Origin: JAKZRT01 sp047518005
GTDB taxonomy: Bacteria > Pseudomonadota > Alphaproteobacteria > Rhodobacterales > Rhodobacteraceae
Direction of reading: 5' to 3'
DNA: 64,000 nt
NCBI GenBank assembly: GCA_047518005.1
Contig: JAKZRT010000010.1
Coordinates: 1-64,000, forward strand
The position numbers were made by a program, and so were the translations under genes. Below are positions 8,612 to 17,491 of this stretch, one piece after another; within the stretch, counting starts at the first letter, position 1; every line of letters starts with the position of its first letter. The notes beneath the pieces were generated by a model that saw only the letters and a program-made list of their open reading frames with translations, was not told the DNA's origin and made no database searches.

Positions 8612-10045
8612 ATGGGCGACATCTTAATTGTAGACGATGAACGAGACATCCGCGAATTGATCTCGGACATCCTGAAGGACGAAGGCTATACCACGCGACT
8701 GTCCGAGAGCGCAGTTTCCTGCATGAAGGCCATCGCGGACGAGCTTCCGGCCCTGATGATCCTGGATATCTGGCTCAAAGACAGCGACATGGATGGGATT
8801 GATATTCTGAAATCGGTCAAACGTGATCATCCCGAAGTACCGATCGTCATCATATCTGGTCATGGCAACATTGAAATTGCCGTCGCGGCGATCAAGCAGG
8901 GCGCATATGACTTCATCGAAAAGCCTTTCAACATCGACCAGCTGATGGTTGTTATCGGGCGTGCAATGGAAACATCGCGCTTGCGCCGAGAAAACACCGA
9001 ACTTAGGCGTCGCGACACTGGAACCAGCGAAATGATCGGATCAAGTACGGCCTTCAAGGCTTTGACAATAAAGCTGGACAAGGTTGCCAGGACCAACAGC
9101 CGCGTGATGCTGTGGGGGCCGTCGGGTTGCGGCAAGGAATTGGCCGCCAGGTACATTCACGCGGGCTCCGAGCGGTCCGAAGGACCGTTCGTTTCGGTCT
9201 CATCCGCTGCCATTGAACCTGACCGGATGGAAGACGTGCTGTTTGGACGGGAATCTCTGGACCGCGGGGTCGAGCCGGGCCTTCTGGAACAAGCCAACGG
9301 TGGCGTGCTCTATTTTGATCAGGTTGGTGACATGCCCCTTGGCACGCAGTCGAAAATACTGCGTGTGCTGGTTGAACAGCAGTTCATGCGGGTTGGCGGG
9401 GCCGAGAAAATTTCGGTCGATATTCGCGTTTTATCCAGCACTACCAAAGACCTGCAAGCTGAAATTCAATCTGGAAATTTTCGCGAGGAATTGTATCATC
9501 GCCTGAATGTTGTACCAATAAGCGTGCCGCCGCTTGACGATCGACGCGAAGACATCCCCGAATTGGCGCTGGCGTTTATCGAAGAGTTTAATCACGCTCA
9601 GGGGCTGCCGGGTCGCGATCTCAGCGCTGAGGCGCAAACCCTGCTGCAAACCATGCACTGGCCGGGAAATGTGCGGCAGCTCAGGAATATGGTCGAGCGG
9701 GTTCTGATCATGGGCCCCGACGAAGGACCGGTCGAGGCATCCGAGCTTCCCGAGATCGAAGAGGGCTCCAACGATCCAGAACGCGTGGTCCTTTCCGGGT
9801 CGCTGGCCACATTGCCACTGCGCGAAGCGCGCGAGCTTTTCGAACGCGAATATCTGATGACCCAGATCAACCGTTTTGGCGGAAATATCAGCCGCACTGC
9901 AACTTTTGTGGGTATGGAACGGTCGGCCCTGCACCGAAAACTCAAATCGCTCAGCGTGGTGACATCTTCAAAGTCGGGGGGACGGGTTGCTTATGTTGAG
10001 ACCCCTGATCCCCAACCCGAGCCCGAGCCTGCGACCGCGGATTGA
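8612..10045 (+). CDS. ntrX: Response regulator NtrX
   Basis: 477 residues: receiver (phosphoacceptor D52 in LMILDIWLKDSDMDG), AAA+ domain and Fis-type HTH (GGNISRTATFVGMERSALHRK in pieces). The AAA+ domain is altered in the same way as NtrC: Walker A is GPSGCGKE rather than GESGTGKE, the GAFTGA loop is replaced by ESLDRGVEPG, and Walker B reads LYFDQVGDM, with Gln for the usual Glu. Activation through sigma-54 is therefore unlikely. It follows ntrY by 17 bases, with GAGGGAAA upstream of the ATG. A C-terminal Pro/Glu-rich tail (DPQPEPEPATAD) ends the protein. Confidence 0.95.
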   Translation: MGDILIVDDERDIRELISDILKDEGYTTRLSESAVSCMKAIADELPALMILDIWLKDSDMDGIDILKSVKRDHPEVPIVIISGHGNIEIAVAAIKQGAYDFIEKPFNIDQLMVVIGRAMETSRLRRENTELRRRDTGTSEMIGSSTAFKALTIKLDKVARTNSRVMLWGPSGCGKELAARYIHAGSERSEGPFVSVSSAAIEPDRMEDVLFGRESLDRGVEPGLLEQANGGVLYFDQVGDMPLGTQSKILRVLVEQQFMRVGGAEKISVDIRVLSSTTKDLQAEIQSGNFREELYHRLNVVPISVPPLDDRREDIPELALAFIEEFNHAQGLPGRDLSAEAQTLLQTMHWPGNVRQLRNMVERVLIMGPDEGPVEASELPEIEEGSNDPERVVLSGSLATLPLREARELFEREYLMTQINRFGGNISRTATFVGMERSALHRKLKSLSVVTSSKSGGRVAYVETPDPQPEPEPATAD

Positions 10046-10113
10046 CCTTGACTTGGTGCTCTGCCACAGATTTGCCGTTTGATCCCAGGGTCGGACGCTG
10101 AGAGGAACAGGCC

Positions 10114-11490
10114 ATGCATGTGATCATCTGTGGCGCGGGCCAGGTGGGCTGGCAGATTGCGCGTCACCTGTCGGGTGAAAAGAACGACGTGACGGTGGTC
10201 GACAAAAACCCCGATCTGGTGCGCCGCGCAACTGAAACGCTCGATGTGCGCGGCGTCGCCGGCCATGCGTCGCACCCCGATGTGCTCGAACGCGCCGGCG
10301 CGGCGGACGCGGATATGATCATCGCCGCGACCCAGTCCGACGAAGTGAACATGGTCACCTGCCAGATCGCACATTCGATCTTTTCCGTGGGCCGAAAAAT
10401 CGCCCGGCTGCGCAGCGAAAGTTATCTGACCGCCATCTATTCCGACCTCTACCGCCGTGACCATCTGCCGATTGACGTGGTGATCAGCCCCGAGCGCGAG
10501 GTTGCGGCGGCGGCTCTGCAACGGCTGACCGCGCCTGCGGCGTTTGACACCGAGTTTTTTCTCGATGGTCAGGTCCAGCTTTTGGGCGTGGTGCTTGATG
10601 CCGATTGCCCGGTGATCAACACACCTCTGCGCCAATTGACCGACCTATTCTCAACTTTGCGGGCCATCGTCGTCGGGGTGCGCCGCGAAGGCCGCCTTTT
10701 CGCGCCCGAAGCCGGCGATCAACTTTTTGAAGGTGACGAGATCTATGTGATTGCCCAGATCGAAGACGTCAAACGCACGATGGAGATCTTCGGGAAATCG
10801 ACCCGCAAGCAGGAACGCGTGGTGATCGTCGGCGGTGGCAATGTCGGCCTTGCGGTGGCGCGCGCGCTGGAAAAGGGTCCCGACCGCATCCACGCCAAGG
10901 TGATCGAACGCAACCGCGCCTGTGCCGAAGCCGCGGCCGATCAGCTGGAACGCACCATCGTTCTGCACGGCGACGGGCTGAGTGCCGAACTGATGGCCGA
11001 GGCCAATATCGACCGAGCCGACGCGATTTTGGCGGTCACCGACGATGACAAGGTCAACATTCTGGCCTGCGTCCGGGCCAAGGCTTCGGGCTGCCCCATG
11101 GCGGTGGCGCTGATCAACGACCCGACGCTGGTGCCGCTGATGGCACCTCTGGACATCGACGCCTGGGTCAACCCGCGCGCCACTACCGTCAGCTCGATCC
11201 TGCGCCATGTGCGCCAGGGCCGGGTGCGCGTGGTCTATTCGATCGGTGACGCCGAAGCCGAGGTGATCGAGGCCCAGGTCCTGTCAACTTCGCCGATTGC
11301 CGGCAAGGTGCTGCGCGACATCGACTTTCCCGAAGGCGTGCTGATCGGCGCCGTAAAGAAAGGCGATGCGATCATCAAACCCACCGGCCAGACCCGCGTG
11401 CAGGAAGGCGACGTCATCGTCATCTTTTCGCTGGCCAAGGATGTCCCCGAGGTCGAGCGCCTGTTGCAGGTCTCGGTCGACTTCTTCTAA
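10114..11490 (+). CDS. trkA: Trk potassium uptake regulatory subunit TrkA
   Basis: 458 residues, peripheral cytoplasmic protein that binds NAD(H) or nucleotide and gates the TrkH channel. Two copies of the RCK unit are visible, each beginning with a Rossmann nucleotide-binding loop: HVIICGAGQVGWQIARHL at the N-terminus and VVIVGGGNVGLAVARALE at about residue 235, each followed by a TrkA-C domain. GAGAGGAACAGGCC precedes the ATG. It sits directly ahead of trkH in the ntr-trk-hfq-hflX order conserved in alphaproteobacteria. Confidence 0.95.
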   Translation: MHVIICGAGQVGWQIARHLSGEKNDVTVVDKNPDLVRRATETLDVRGVAGHASHPDVLERAGAADADMIIAATQSDEVNMVTCQIAHSIFSVGRKIARLRSESYLTAIYSDLYRRDHLPIDVVISPEREVAAAALQRLTAPAAFDTEFFLDGQVQLLGVVLDADCPVINTPLRQLTDLFSTLRAIVVGVRREGRLFAPEAGDQLFEGDEIYVIAQIEDVKRTMEIFGKSTRKQERVVIVGGGNVGLAVARALEKGPDRIHAKVIERNRACAEAAADQLERTIVLHGDGLSAELMAEANIDRADAILAVTDDDKVNILACVRAKASGCPMAVALINDPTLVPLMAPLDIDAWVNPRATTVSSILRHVRQGRVRVVYSIGDAEAEVIEAQVLSTSPIAGKVLRDIDFPEGVLIGAVKKGDAIIKPTGQTRVQEGDVIVIFSLAKDVPEVERLLQVSVDFF

Positions 11491-11499
11491 GGCGTCGCG

Positions 11500-13020
11500 G
11501 TGTCGCGCCTGGCCAGGTTTCCGTTTTTCGTGATCCTCATGGGGCTGGCCGGGCTTGCCATGCTGCCGCCGGCAATCATGGCAGCCCAAAGCGGGTTGTT
11601 CGCCTCGGCCCGCGCGTTTTTCTATTCCGGCGCGCTACTGTTGATGCTGACCGTGATGCTCGCCATGGCGCTTTCCGGATATCGTCCGAAAAACGTTGCG
11701 CGCAGCCACCTGCTGACGCTGGTCGGAGCCTATCTGGGCCTGCCGGCGGTTTTTGCGGTTCCCTTCCACCAGGCAGTGGGCGACACAACTTGGCTGAACG
11801 CGTACTTCGAGATGGTGTCGTCCTTCACCACGACCGGCGCCAGTGTTTTCGCCCCTGACCGCCTGGACGGTTCGCTGCACCTCTGGCGGGCCGAAGTGGG
11901 CTGGCTGGGAGGGCTTTTTGTCTGGATCACCGCCGCGGCGATATTCGCCCCGCTCAATCTCGGCGGGTTTGAGGTTTCGGCGACATCCGAGCCCGGACGC
12001 GGCGTTGCGTCGGCCAGCGATGGCGGGCGCACGGCCGAAACCACGACCCAGTTGATCCGTGTCACGGTCCAGTTGTTGCCAGTCTACGCGGGGCTGACAT
12101 TGGTTCTGTGGGTTTGCCTGATCATCGCCGGCGACCAGTCACTGGTCGCGGTGGTCCACGCTATGTCGACGCTTTCGACTAGCGGCATCTCTCCCGCCGG
12201 CGGTCTTACCAATGCCACCAGCAGCGGTCCGGGCGAGGCGCTGATCTTTCTTTTCCTTATTTTTGCGCTGTCGCGGCGGACCTATGCGACCGAAGCGGCG
12301 CTCAGAACCTCTGCCCGGGTGATTGACGATCCCGAAATGCGTCTGGGCGCCCTGTTGGTCGCGGTCGTCAGTGCGGCGCTCTTCTTGCGACATTTCATCG
12401 GCGCGGGCGAGCTTGGCCTCGAGACCGAAGCCGCGCGGCAAAGCGCTGTGGGGGCGCTGTGGGGAACGCTCTTCACGGTTTTGTCATTTCTGACCACCAC
12501 CGGATTCGTTTCCGAAAACTGGGCCCAGGCCCAGGGATGGTCGGGGCTCCAGACACCGGGTCTGGTGCTGGTTGGGCTGGCGCTGATCGGTGGCGGGGTG
12601 GCCACAACCGCAGGCGGGGTCAAGCTGTTGCGGGTCTATGCGCTTTACATCCATGGCGGTCGCGAACTCGGACGGCTGGTCCACCCGTCGCTGGTGGCGG
12701 CAACCGGCAAGCGGGCACGGGCAGTGCCAGCGCGCGGGGTCTATATTGCATGGGTTTTCTTTATGCTCTTCGCGCTGTCGGTGGCGACGATCTGGGTCGC
12801 CATGGCCGCCGCGGGAATAGGGTTCGACCACGCCATGGTCCTGACTGTCGCGTCGCTGTCCACCACCGGACCACTGGCCCCGGTCGCCACGGAAGGCGCC
12901 GTCAGTTGGGGTGCCTTAGGGGTAATTCCCAAATGGATAATGATGGGCGCGATGATTTTGGGCAGGCTCGAGACGCTGGCAATCATTGCGCTGCTCAATC
13001 GCGAGTTCTGGGCGCGCTAG
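11500..13020 (+). CDS. trkH: Trk potassium channel subunit TrkH
   Basis: 506 residues with about ten membrane segments and four pore-loop repeats; the repeats SSFTTTGASVF, STLSTSGISPAGG, SFLTTTGFVSENW and ASLSTTGPLAPVA are the K+ selectivity-filter regions, each with the expected Thr-Thr/Ser-Thr-Gly turn. It forms the inner-membrane potassium path and is gated by TrkA. The start is GTG 11500, nine bases after the trkA stop, with AAGGCG partly inside the trkA stop region as the ribosome site, so the two are probably coupled. Confidence 0.95.
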   Translation: MSRLARFPFFVILMGLAGLAMLPPAIMAAQSGLFASARAFFYSGALLLMLTVMLAMALSGYRPKNVARSHLLTLVGAYLGLPAVFAVPFHQAVGDTTWLNAYFEMVSSFTTTGASVFAPDRLDGSLHLWRAEVGWLGGLFVWITAAAIFAPLNLGGFEVSATSEPGRGVASASDGGRTAETTTQLIRVTVQLLPVYAGLTLVLWVCLIIAGDQSLVAVVHAMSTLSTSGISPAGGLTNATSSGPGEALIFLFLIFALSRRTYATEAALRTSARVIDDPEMRLGALLVAVVSAALFLRHFIGAGELGLETEAARQSAVGALWGTLFTVLSFLTTTGFVSENWAQAQGWSGLQTPGLVLVGLALIGGGVATTAGGVKLLRVYALYIHGGRELGRLVHPSLVAATGKRARAVPARGVYIAWVFFMLFALSVATIWVAMAAAGIGFDHAMVLTVASLSTTGPLAPVATEGAVSWGALGVIPKWIMMGAMILGRLETLAIIALLNREFWAR

Positions 13021-13133
13021 TCGCGCGTGGGCGTTTTGGGGCTGGAAACTCCTGATCTTAGCGGACATAATCCCGCCAGCGAGAAAGCACCGCCAAAAGT
13101 CGGCAATAATCATAGGCAAAGGCAACGATAGAA

Positions 13134-13367
13134 ATGGCCGGCGATAAGCAAAGCTTGCAAGACGCATTCCTTAATCATGTTCGAAAAACCAAAGTCCCCG
13201 TCACGATCTTTCTGATCAATGGCGTCAAGCTGCAGGGGGTGATCACCTGGTTTGACAATTTCTGTGTGCTGTTGCGCCGCGACGGGCAGTCACAACTGGT
13301 CTACAAGCATGCAATATCGACGATCATGCCGTCGCAACCGATCAATCTCTATGATGGAGAAGAGTGA
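13134..13367 (+). CDS. hfq: RNA chaperone Hfq
   Basis: 77 residues, typical alphaproteobacterial Hfq. The Sm1 motif (VTIFLINGVKLQGVITWFDNF in overlapping pieces) and the Sm2 motif YKHAISTIMP are intact, including the Lys-His of the proximal uridine-binding site. Hfq forms a hexamer that pairs small RNAs with mRNAs. In Rhodobacter the gene was first found as nrfA, needed for nif gene expression, which fits its place after the ntr genes. The 113-bp gap after trkH and the AAAGG ribosome site suggest it may have its own promoter. Confidence 0.98.
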   Translation: MAGDKQSLQDAFLNHVRKTKVPVTIFLINGVKLQGVITWFDNFCVLLRRDGQSQLVYKHAISTIMPSQPINLYDGEE

Positions 13368-14650
13368 CGCCATCTGATCACGCCGTCGCCCCCAGGGTTA
13401 CGCGCGCTTGGGTCCTCTATCCCGACCTCACCGCCAATTCCGGCCGCCGCGACCCTGCGCGCGCGCTCGACGAAGGCGTCGCTCTGGCCCGGGCATTGCC
13501 GGGTATCGAGATCGCGGGGGCCGAGATCGTGCGCCTGCCAAAAGCCCGGGCGGGGTATCTGTTCGGGTCGGGGAAGATTGCTGAACTGGGCGCGCGCCTG
13601 AAGGCCGACGATGTTGATCTGGTTCTCATCGACGGTGCGGTGACGCCGGTCCAGCAGCGCAATCTTGAACGCGACTGGGGGGTGAAGCTCCTCGACCGAA
13701 CCGGACTTATTCTGGAGATATTCTCGGACCGCGCGCGCACCCGCGAAGGCGTTCTTCAGGTCGAAATGGCAGCCCTGGCCTATCAGCGAACGCGCCTGGT
13801 GCGTGCCTGGACCCATCTCGAACGCCAGCGCGGCGGTCTTGGCTTTGTCGGCGGTCCTGGCGAGACCCAGATCGAGGCCGACCGCCGCGCCATCGACGAC
13901 GAATTGGGGCGGCTGAAAAAGCAACTGGCCAAAGTCGCCAAGACCCGCGCGTTGCACCGCGCCGCGCGGGCGCGGGTGCCGTATCCGGTGGTGGCGCTGG
14001 TGGGCTATACCAATGCCGGGAAATCCACTTTCTTCAACCGAATGACCGGGGCCGGAGTGCTGGCGCGCGACATGCTCTTTGCGACGCTGGATCCCACCAT
14101 GCGGGCCGTGCAACTTGGCAACGGCCCCGAGATCATTCTCAGCGATACCGTGGGCTTCATCTCGGCGCTGCCAACCCAGTTGGTCGCCGCTTTCCGCGCC
14201 ACGCTGGAAGAGGTGCTCAGCGCCGATCTGATCCTTCACGTGCGCGACATTTCCCACCCCGAGACCGAAGAACAGGCCGCCGACGTCGCGGCGATCATGG
14301 CCGAACTTGGGGTCAGCGCCGACATTCCGGTTCTGGAGCTCTGGAACAAGATCGACCTTCTGGGCGCCGGTGATGCCGCCGTCGCGCGTGCGCGTGCCGA
14401 TCGCGCCGACAATGTCGTCTGCGGCTCGGCGCTGACCGGCGAAGGGCTGGGCCGCGTCACTATTGCGATCGCGGATCGCCTGCGGGGGAACACCACCGAG
14501 GCGGTACTGACGCTGACCCATTCGGACGGGCGCAGACGGGCCTGGCTTTACGAAAAGGGCCTGGTCGAAAGCGAAGAGGCTACCGAGGGCGGCAGCCGCA
14601 TTCGCATTCGCTGGAACGCCGTCCAAAAGGCGCTCTATTCCAATCTCTAG
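13364..14650 (+). CDS. hflX: Ribosome-associated GTPase HflX
   Basis: 428 residues. N-terminal HflX domain (YLFGSGKIAELG, LERDWGVKLLDRTGLIL, SDRARTREGVLQVEMA), a coiled-coil linker beginning with GGLGFVGGPGETQIE, then the GTPase: G1 GYTNAGKST, G3 DTVGFI, G4 NKID. HflX splits stalled ribosomes after heat or antibiotic stress. The GTG start at 13364 overlaps the hfq stop codon (GTGA), so the pair is translationally coupled, as in many proteobacteria. Confidence 0.95.
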   Translation: MTPSDHAVAPRVTRAWVLYPDLTANSGRRDPARALDEGVALARALPGIEIAGAEIVRLPKARAGYLFGSGKIAELGARLKADDVDLVLIDGAVTPVQQRNLERDWGVKLLDRTGLILEIFSDRARTREGVLQVEMAALAYQRTRLVRAWTHLERQRGGLGFVGGPGETQIEADRRAIDDELGRLKKQLAKVAKTRALHRAARARVPYPVVALVGYTNAGKSTFFNRMTGAGVLARDMLFATLDPTMRAVQLGNGPEIILSDTVGFISALPTQLVAAFRATLEEVLSADLILHVRDISHPETEEQAADVAAIMAELGVSADIPVLELWNKIDLLGAGDAAVARARADRADNVVCGSALTGEGLGRVTIAIADRLRGNTTEAVLTLTHSDGRRRAWLYEKGLVESEEATEGGSRIRIRWNAVQKALYSNL

Positions 14651-14742
14651 GGCGAGCCGTCGACATTTGCGGCCCTGCACTTTGCGCAAGTCTTTCCTGA
14701 AACGGCAAGAATATCGGGCAGCATTTTGACCATCACAGGAGC

Positions 14743-14762
14743 GCGAGGGGCTGGCCCCTCGC
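14743..14762. terminator. Palindromic hairpin between convergent hflX and mnmA
   Basis: GCGAGGGG (14743-14750), a CTGG loop and CCCCTCGC form a perfect 8-bp stem, 93 bases after the hflX stop. It lacks a long U tract on either side, so it is only a probable bidirectional terminator. A second GC-rich imperfect palindrome (CGCGCGGAGCGCGCG) follows about 10 bases later. The rest of 14651-14926 shows no gene. Confidence 0.4.
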
Positions 14763-14926
14763 TTAGAATCTCGCGCGGAGCGCGCGGCGCAATAATCGGA
14801 CAGATGCCCTGCGCTTTGGATCCAACGATGCCAGCGAAAAGGGATCAAAACGCATTGGTAACGTGAAGGTGATTTAGTTGCAGCGTATCATAGACTTAAC
14901 TCTCCCGTCTCCAATTGAGACCACGT

Positions 14927-16069
14927 TCAATGCCCGCGCCAGATCCAGCCGCCGCCCAGCACACGGGTGCCACCGGGCTCGTAAAACACACAGGCCTGAC
15001 CGGGGCTCACACCTTCTTCGGGGTCCACAAGCTCAACCTCGGCCTCAGCCTCGCCGAGGGCCCTCAAAACCGCCGGCCGAGGTGGTCGCGTGGACCGGAT
15101 GCGCACCGAAACCTCGCGCGCGGACTGATCGCCAAGCGGCCCGTCGCCCAGCCAGTTGATCTCGCGCACCGGAATCCGCGTGGTTGCTAGCGCCGATTTC
15201 GGTCCGACGACTACCCGCCGCGCATCAGCATCCAGCTTCACAACGTAAAGCGGGTCGGCCAGCCCGCCGATCCCAAGCCCGCGCCGCTGTCCGATCGTGT
15301 AATGGATGACACCGCGATGCGTCCCTACCACCGCGCCGTACATATCGACAATCTCGCCCGGCTCGGCGGCACCTGGTCGCAGTTTTTCGATGACGCTGGC
15401 ATAGTTCCCGTCGGGCACAAAACAGATGTCCTGACTGTCGGGTTTGTCGGCCACCATCAGCCCGTGCCTGGCCGCCAGCGCACGCGTTTCGGATTTCGAC
15501 GTCAGATGCCCCAGCGGGAAGCGCAGAAACTCGAGTTGTTCTGGGGTCGTGGAAAACAGGAAATACGACTGGTCGCGCGCGGCATCGGCAGCGCTGTGCA
15601 ACTCGGGCCCTTTCGGGCCGAACCGGCGCTGAATGTAATGACCCGTGGCCATGCAGTCGGCATCCAGATCGCGTGCCGTTTCCAGAAGGTCCTTGAATTT
15701 CACCCGCTCGTTGCATCGGATACAAGGCACTGGTGTTGCTCCCGCCAGATAGGCGTCGGCAAATTCGTCGATGACTGCATCGCGAAAGATGTTTTCATAA
15801 TTCAGAACGTAATGCGGAAACCCCATATCCTCGGCCACGCGGCGTGCGTCGTGAATATCGGTGCCGGCACAGCAGGCGCCTTTCTTGGCCAGCGCCGCAC
15901 CATGGTCGTAAAGCTGCAAAGTCACGCCGACCACGTCATAGCCTTCGTGCGCCAGCTCGGCCGCGACCACCGAACTATCGACACCGCCCGACATTGCGAC
16001 AACCACCCGCGTCTCGGCGGGCGGTTTGGCAAATCCAAGTGAATTTAGTGCGGCTGCCTGGCTCATCAT
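14927..16069 (-). CDS. mnmA: tRNA 2-thiouridylase MnmA
   Basis: 380 residues. It transfers sulfur to the wobble uridine of tRNA-Lys, -Glu and -Gln. The PP-loop AMSGGVDSSVVA activates the uridine with ATP. The catalytic cysteines are in PVPCIRCNERVKF and SQDICFVPDGNY, and the C-terminal OB-fold ends with SPGQACVFYE. The start at 16069 gives 20 residues before the PP-loop; the second codon is also Met. It converges with hflX and diverges from sciP. Confidence 0.95.
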   Translation of the reverse strand: MMSQAAALNSLGFAKPPAETRVVVAMSGGVDSSVVAAELAHEGYDVVGVTLQLYDHGAALAKKGACCAGTDIHDARRVAEDMGFPHYVLNYENIFRDAVIDEFADAYLAGATPVPCIRCNERVKFKDLLETARDLDADCMATGHYIQRRFGPKGPELHSAADAARDQSYFLFSTTPEQLEFLRFPLGHLTSKSETRALAARHGLMVADKPDSQDICFVPDGNYASVIEKLRPGAAEPGEIVDMYGAVVGTHRGVIHYTIGQRRGLGIGGLADPLYVVKLDADARRVVVGPKSALATTRIPVREINWLGDGPLGDQSAREVSVRIRSTRPPRPAVLRALGEAEAEVELVDPEEGVSPGQACVFYEPGGTRVLGGGWIWRGH

Positions 16070-16120
16070 TCCTGGTACCCCGGAAAATCAGGCAAAATAT
16101 AGGTAAAATGAAACCACTCT

Positions 16121-16188
16121 CAACCCCTGAAATATACCGGTCCTTAAATCTCGTGTGAGATCGTCGAAACGCTGACAGCAAGGGGTTG
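16121..16188 (+). promoter_or_regulatory. Possible ribosome-site-sequestering stem in the sciP leader
   Basis: CAACCCCT (16121-16128) is the exact reverse complement of AGGGGTTG (16181-16188), which contains part of the purine-rich ribosome site five bases before the sciP ATG. Between them is a perfect small hairpin, ATCTC-GTGT-GAGAT (16148-16161). If transcription starts before 16121, the leader could fold to hide the ribosome site. Position and pairing are seen; function is inferred. Confidence 0.3.
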
Positions 16189-16192
16189 GAGC

Positions 16193-16480
16193 ATGTACCT
16201 GAAAAAGATCGACGGTCCGCGCGCCGTATCACTGCCAGACGGGACCAACATGACCCGCGCCGACCTTCCGCCCAAAGACACAAGGCGTTGGGTCGCCAGC
16301 CGCAAGGCAGCCGTGGTGCGCGCCGTGCGCTATGGATTGCTGACCGAGCCCGACGCGCTGACAACTTACGGGCTATCAGAGGAAGAGTTTCACTCATGGT
16401 TCCGCGCCGTCGATGTTCATGGCGAAGTCGCGCTGAAGGCGACGGCGGTCCAGCGATTTCGGCAGGTCCCCGGCGATTGA
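16193..16480 (+). CDS. sciP: CtrA inhibitor SciP (DUF1153)
   Basis: 95 residues, the normal size of the DUF1153 family. In Caulobacter SciP is a small HTH protein that binds CtrA and blocks transcription of CtrA-activated genes. Recognisable parts are KKIDGPRAVSLPDG at the N-terminus, RWVASRKAAVVRAVRYGLLT, and LSEEEFHSWFRAVDVHG, which form the trihelical DNA/CtrA-binding core. It lies 110 bp upstream of ctrA in the same orientation, the arrangement usual in Rhodobacteraceae. The ribosome site GGGGTTGGAG is close to the ATG. Confidence 0.9.
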   Translation: MYLKKIDGPRAVSLPDGTNMTRADLPPKDTRRWVASRKAAVVRAVRYGLLTEPDALTTYGLSEEEFHSWFRAVDVHGEVALKATAVQRFRQVPGD

Positions 16481-16590
16481 CGCTGGTTGAATATAGAATT
16501 TGTGTTAAAATCCGGCAGGCTGGTAACGACCAGTTAACCATTGTTGGCCAAAGTTGAATTAACAAAAACCCATAATCCGGAGATGAATAA

Positions 16591-17304
16591 ATGCGTGTGT
16601 TGCTGGTTGAAGACGATCCGACAACCTCGAAAAGTATTGAACTGATGCTGACCCATGCCAATCTGAACGTCTATTCGACGGATCTTGGCGAAGAGGGGAT
16701 CGATCTTGCCAAGCTCTACGATTACGATCTTATTCTTCTTGATCTGAACCTTCCTGACATGAACGGTCACGACGTTCTGCGGCAGTTGCGGATGGCGCGG
16801 ATCGAAACGCCGATCCTTATATTGTCAGGCGCTGACGATACTGAAAACAAGCTCAAGGGATTCGGGTTCGGAGCCGACGATTATCTGACCAAGCCGTTCC
16901 ACCGCGAAGAACTGGTCGCGCGCATTCACGCCATCATCCGCCGTTCAAAGGGTCACTCGCAATCGGTGATCAACACCGGAAAAATCTCGGTCAATCTTGA
17001 TGCCAAGACGGTAGACGCGGGCGGCAAGACAGTGCATCTGACCGGCAAGGAATGCCAGATGCTCGAATTGTTGAGCCTGCGCAAGGGGACCACGCTGACC
17101 AAGGAAATGTTCCTCAATCATCTTTACGGCGGTATGGACGAGCCCGAGCTGAAAATCATTGATGTCTTCATCTGCAAGCTGCGCAAAAAGCTGAATACTG
17201 CGACGGACGGCGACAATTATATCGAAACGGTCTGGGCGCGCGGTTATGTGTTGCGCGATCCGGAACCTTCGGTGATGGAGCCGCCGATTGCCATCGGGGC
17301 CTAA
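16591..17304 (+). CDS. ctrA: Cell-cycle response regulator CtrA
   Basis: 237 residues, OmpR type. The receiver has D51 in LILLDLNLPDMNG and K in YLTKPF; the winged-helix domain starts near residue 125 and includes LTGKECQMLELLSLRKG and the recognition region DVFICKLRKKL, both typical of CtrA. In Rhodobacteraceae it controls motility, gene transfer agents and cell-cycle functions through a CckA-ChpT relay rather than being essential. CGGAGA precedes the ATG. The AT-rich upstream region 16490-16590 contains several TTAA half sites but no full TTAA-N7-TTAA box that I could find. Confidence 0.96.
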   Translation: MRVLLVEDDPTTSKSIELMLTHANLNVYSTDLGEEGIDLAKLYDYDLILLDLNLPDMNGHDVLRQLRMARIETPILILSGADDTENKLKGFGFGADDYLTKPFHREELVARIHAIIRRSKGHSQSVINTGKISVNLDAKTVDAGGKTVHLTGKECQMLELLSLRKGTTLTKEMFLNHLYGGMDEPELKIIDVFICKLRKKLNTATDGDNYIETVWARGYVLRDPEPSVMEPPIAIGA

Positions 17305-17491
17305 GCCCCGTTCATTCGAAAATATTGAATATCGCGCATCGGGCAAGGGTCCTTCGGGCCATATTTTGATCCGGTGGGAAATTCCGGCGCGCCCGAAATC
17401 GTGGCGCGCGATCTCTGGACGTGCGCCGCCAGTCCCCATATCACTGAAAGCTACGCGGGGGCGGAACCCGGCGTGATCCGGGGATGGGGTG

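Noticed and set aside
13349..14848. Long minus-strand frame opposite hflX
   Set aside because: A shadow of GC-rich hflX: hflX has all GTPase motifs, while this frame has no family features and is rich in His, Arg and Gly as expected for an antisense reading.
16490..16590. CtrA box upstream of ctrA
   Set aside because: TTAA half sites occur, but I found none with the required seven-base spacing to a second TTAA.
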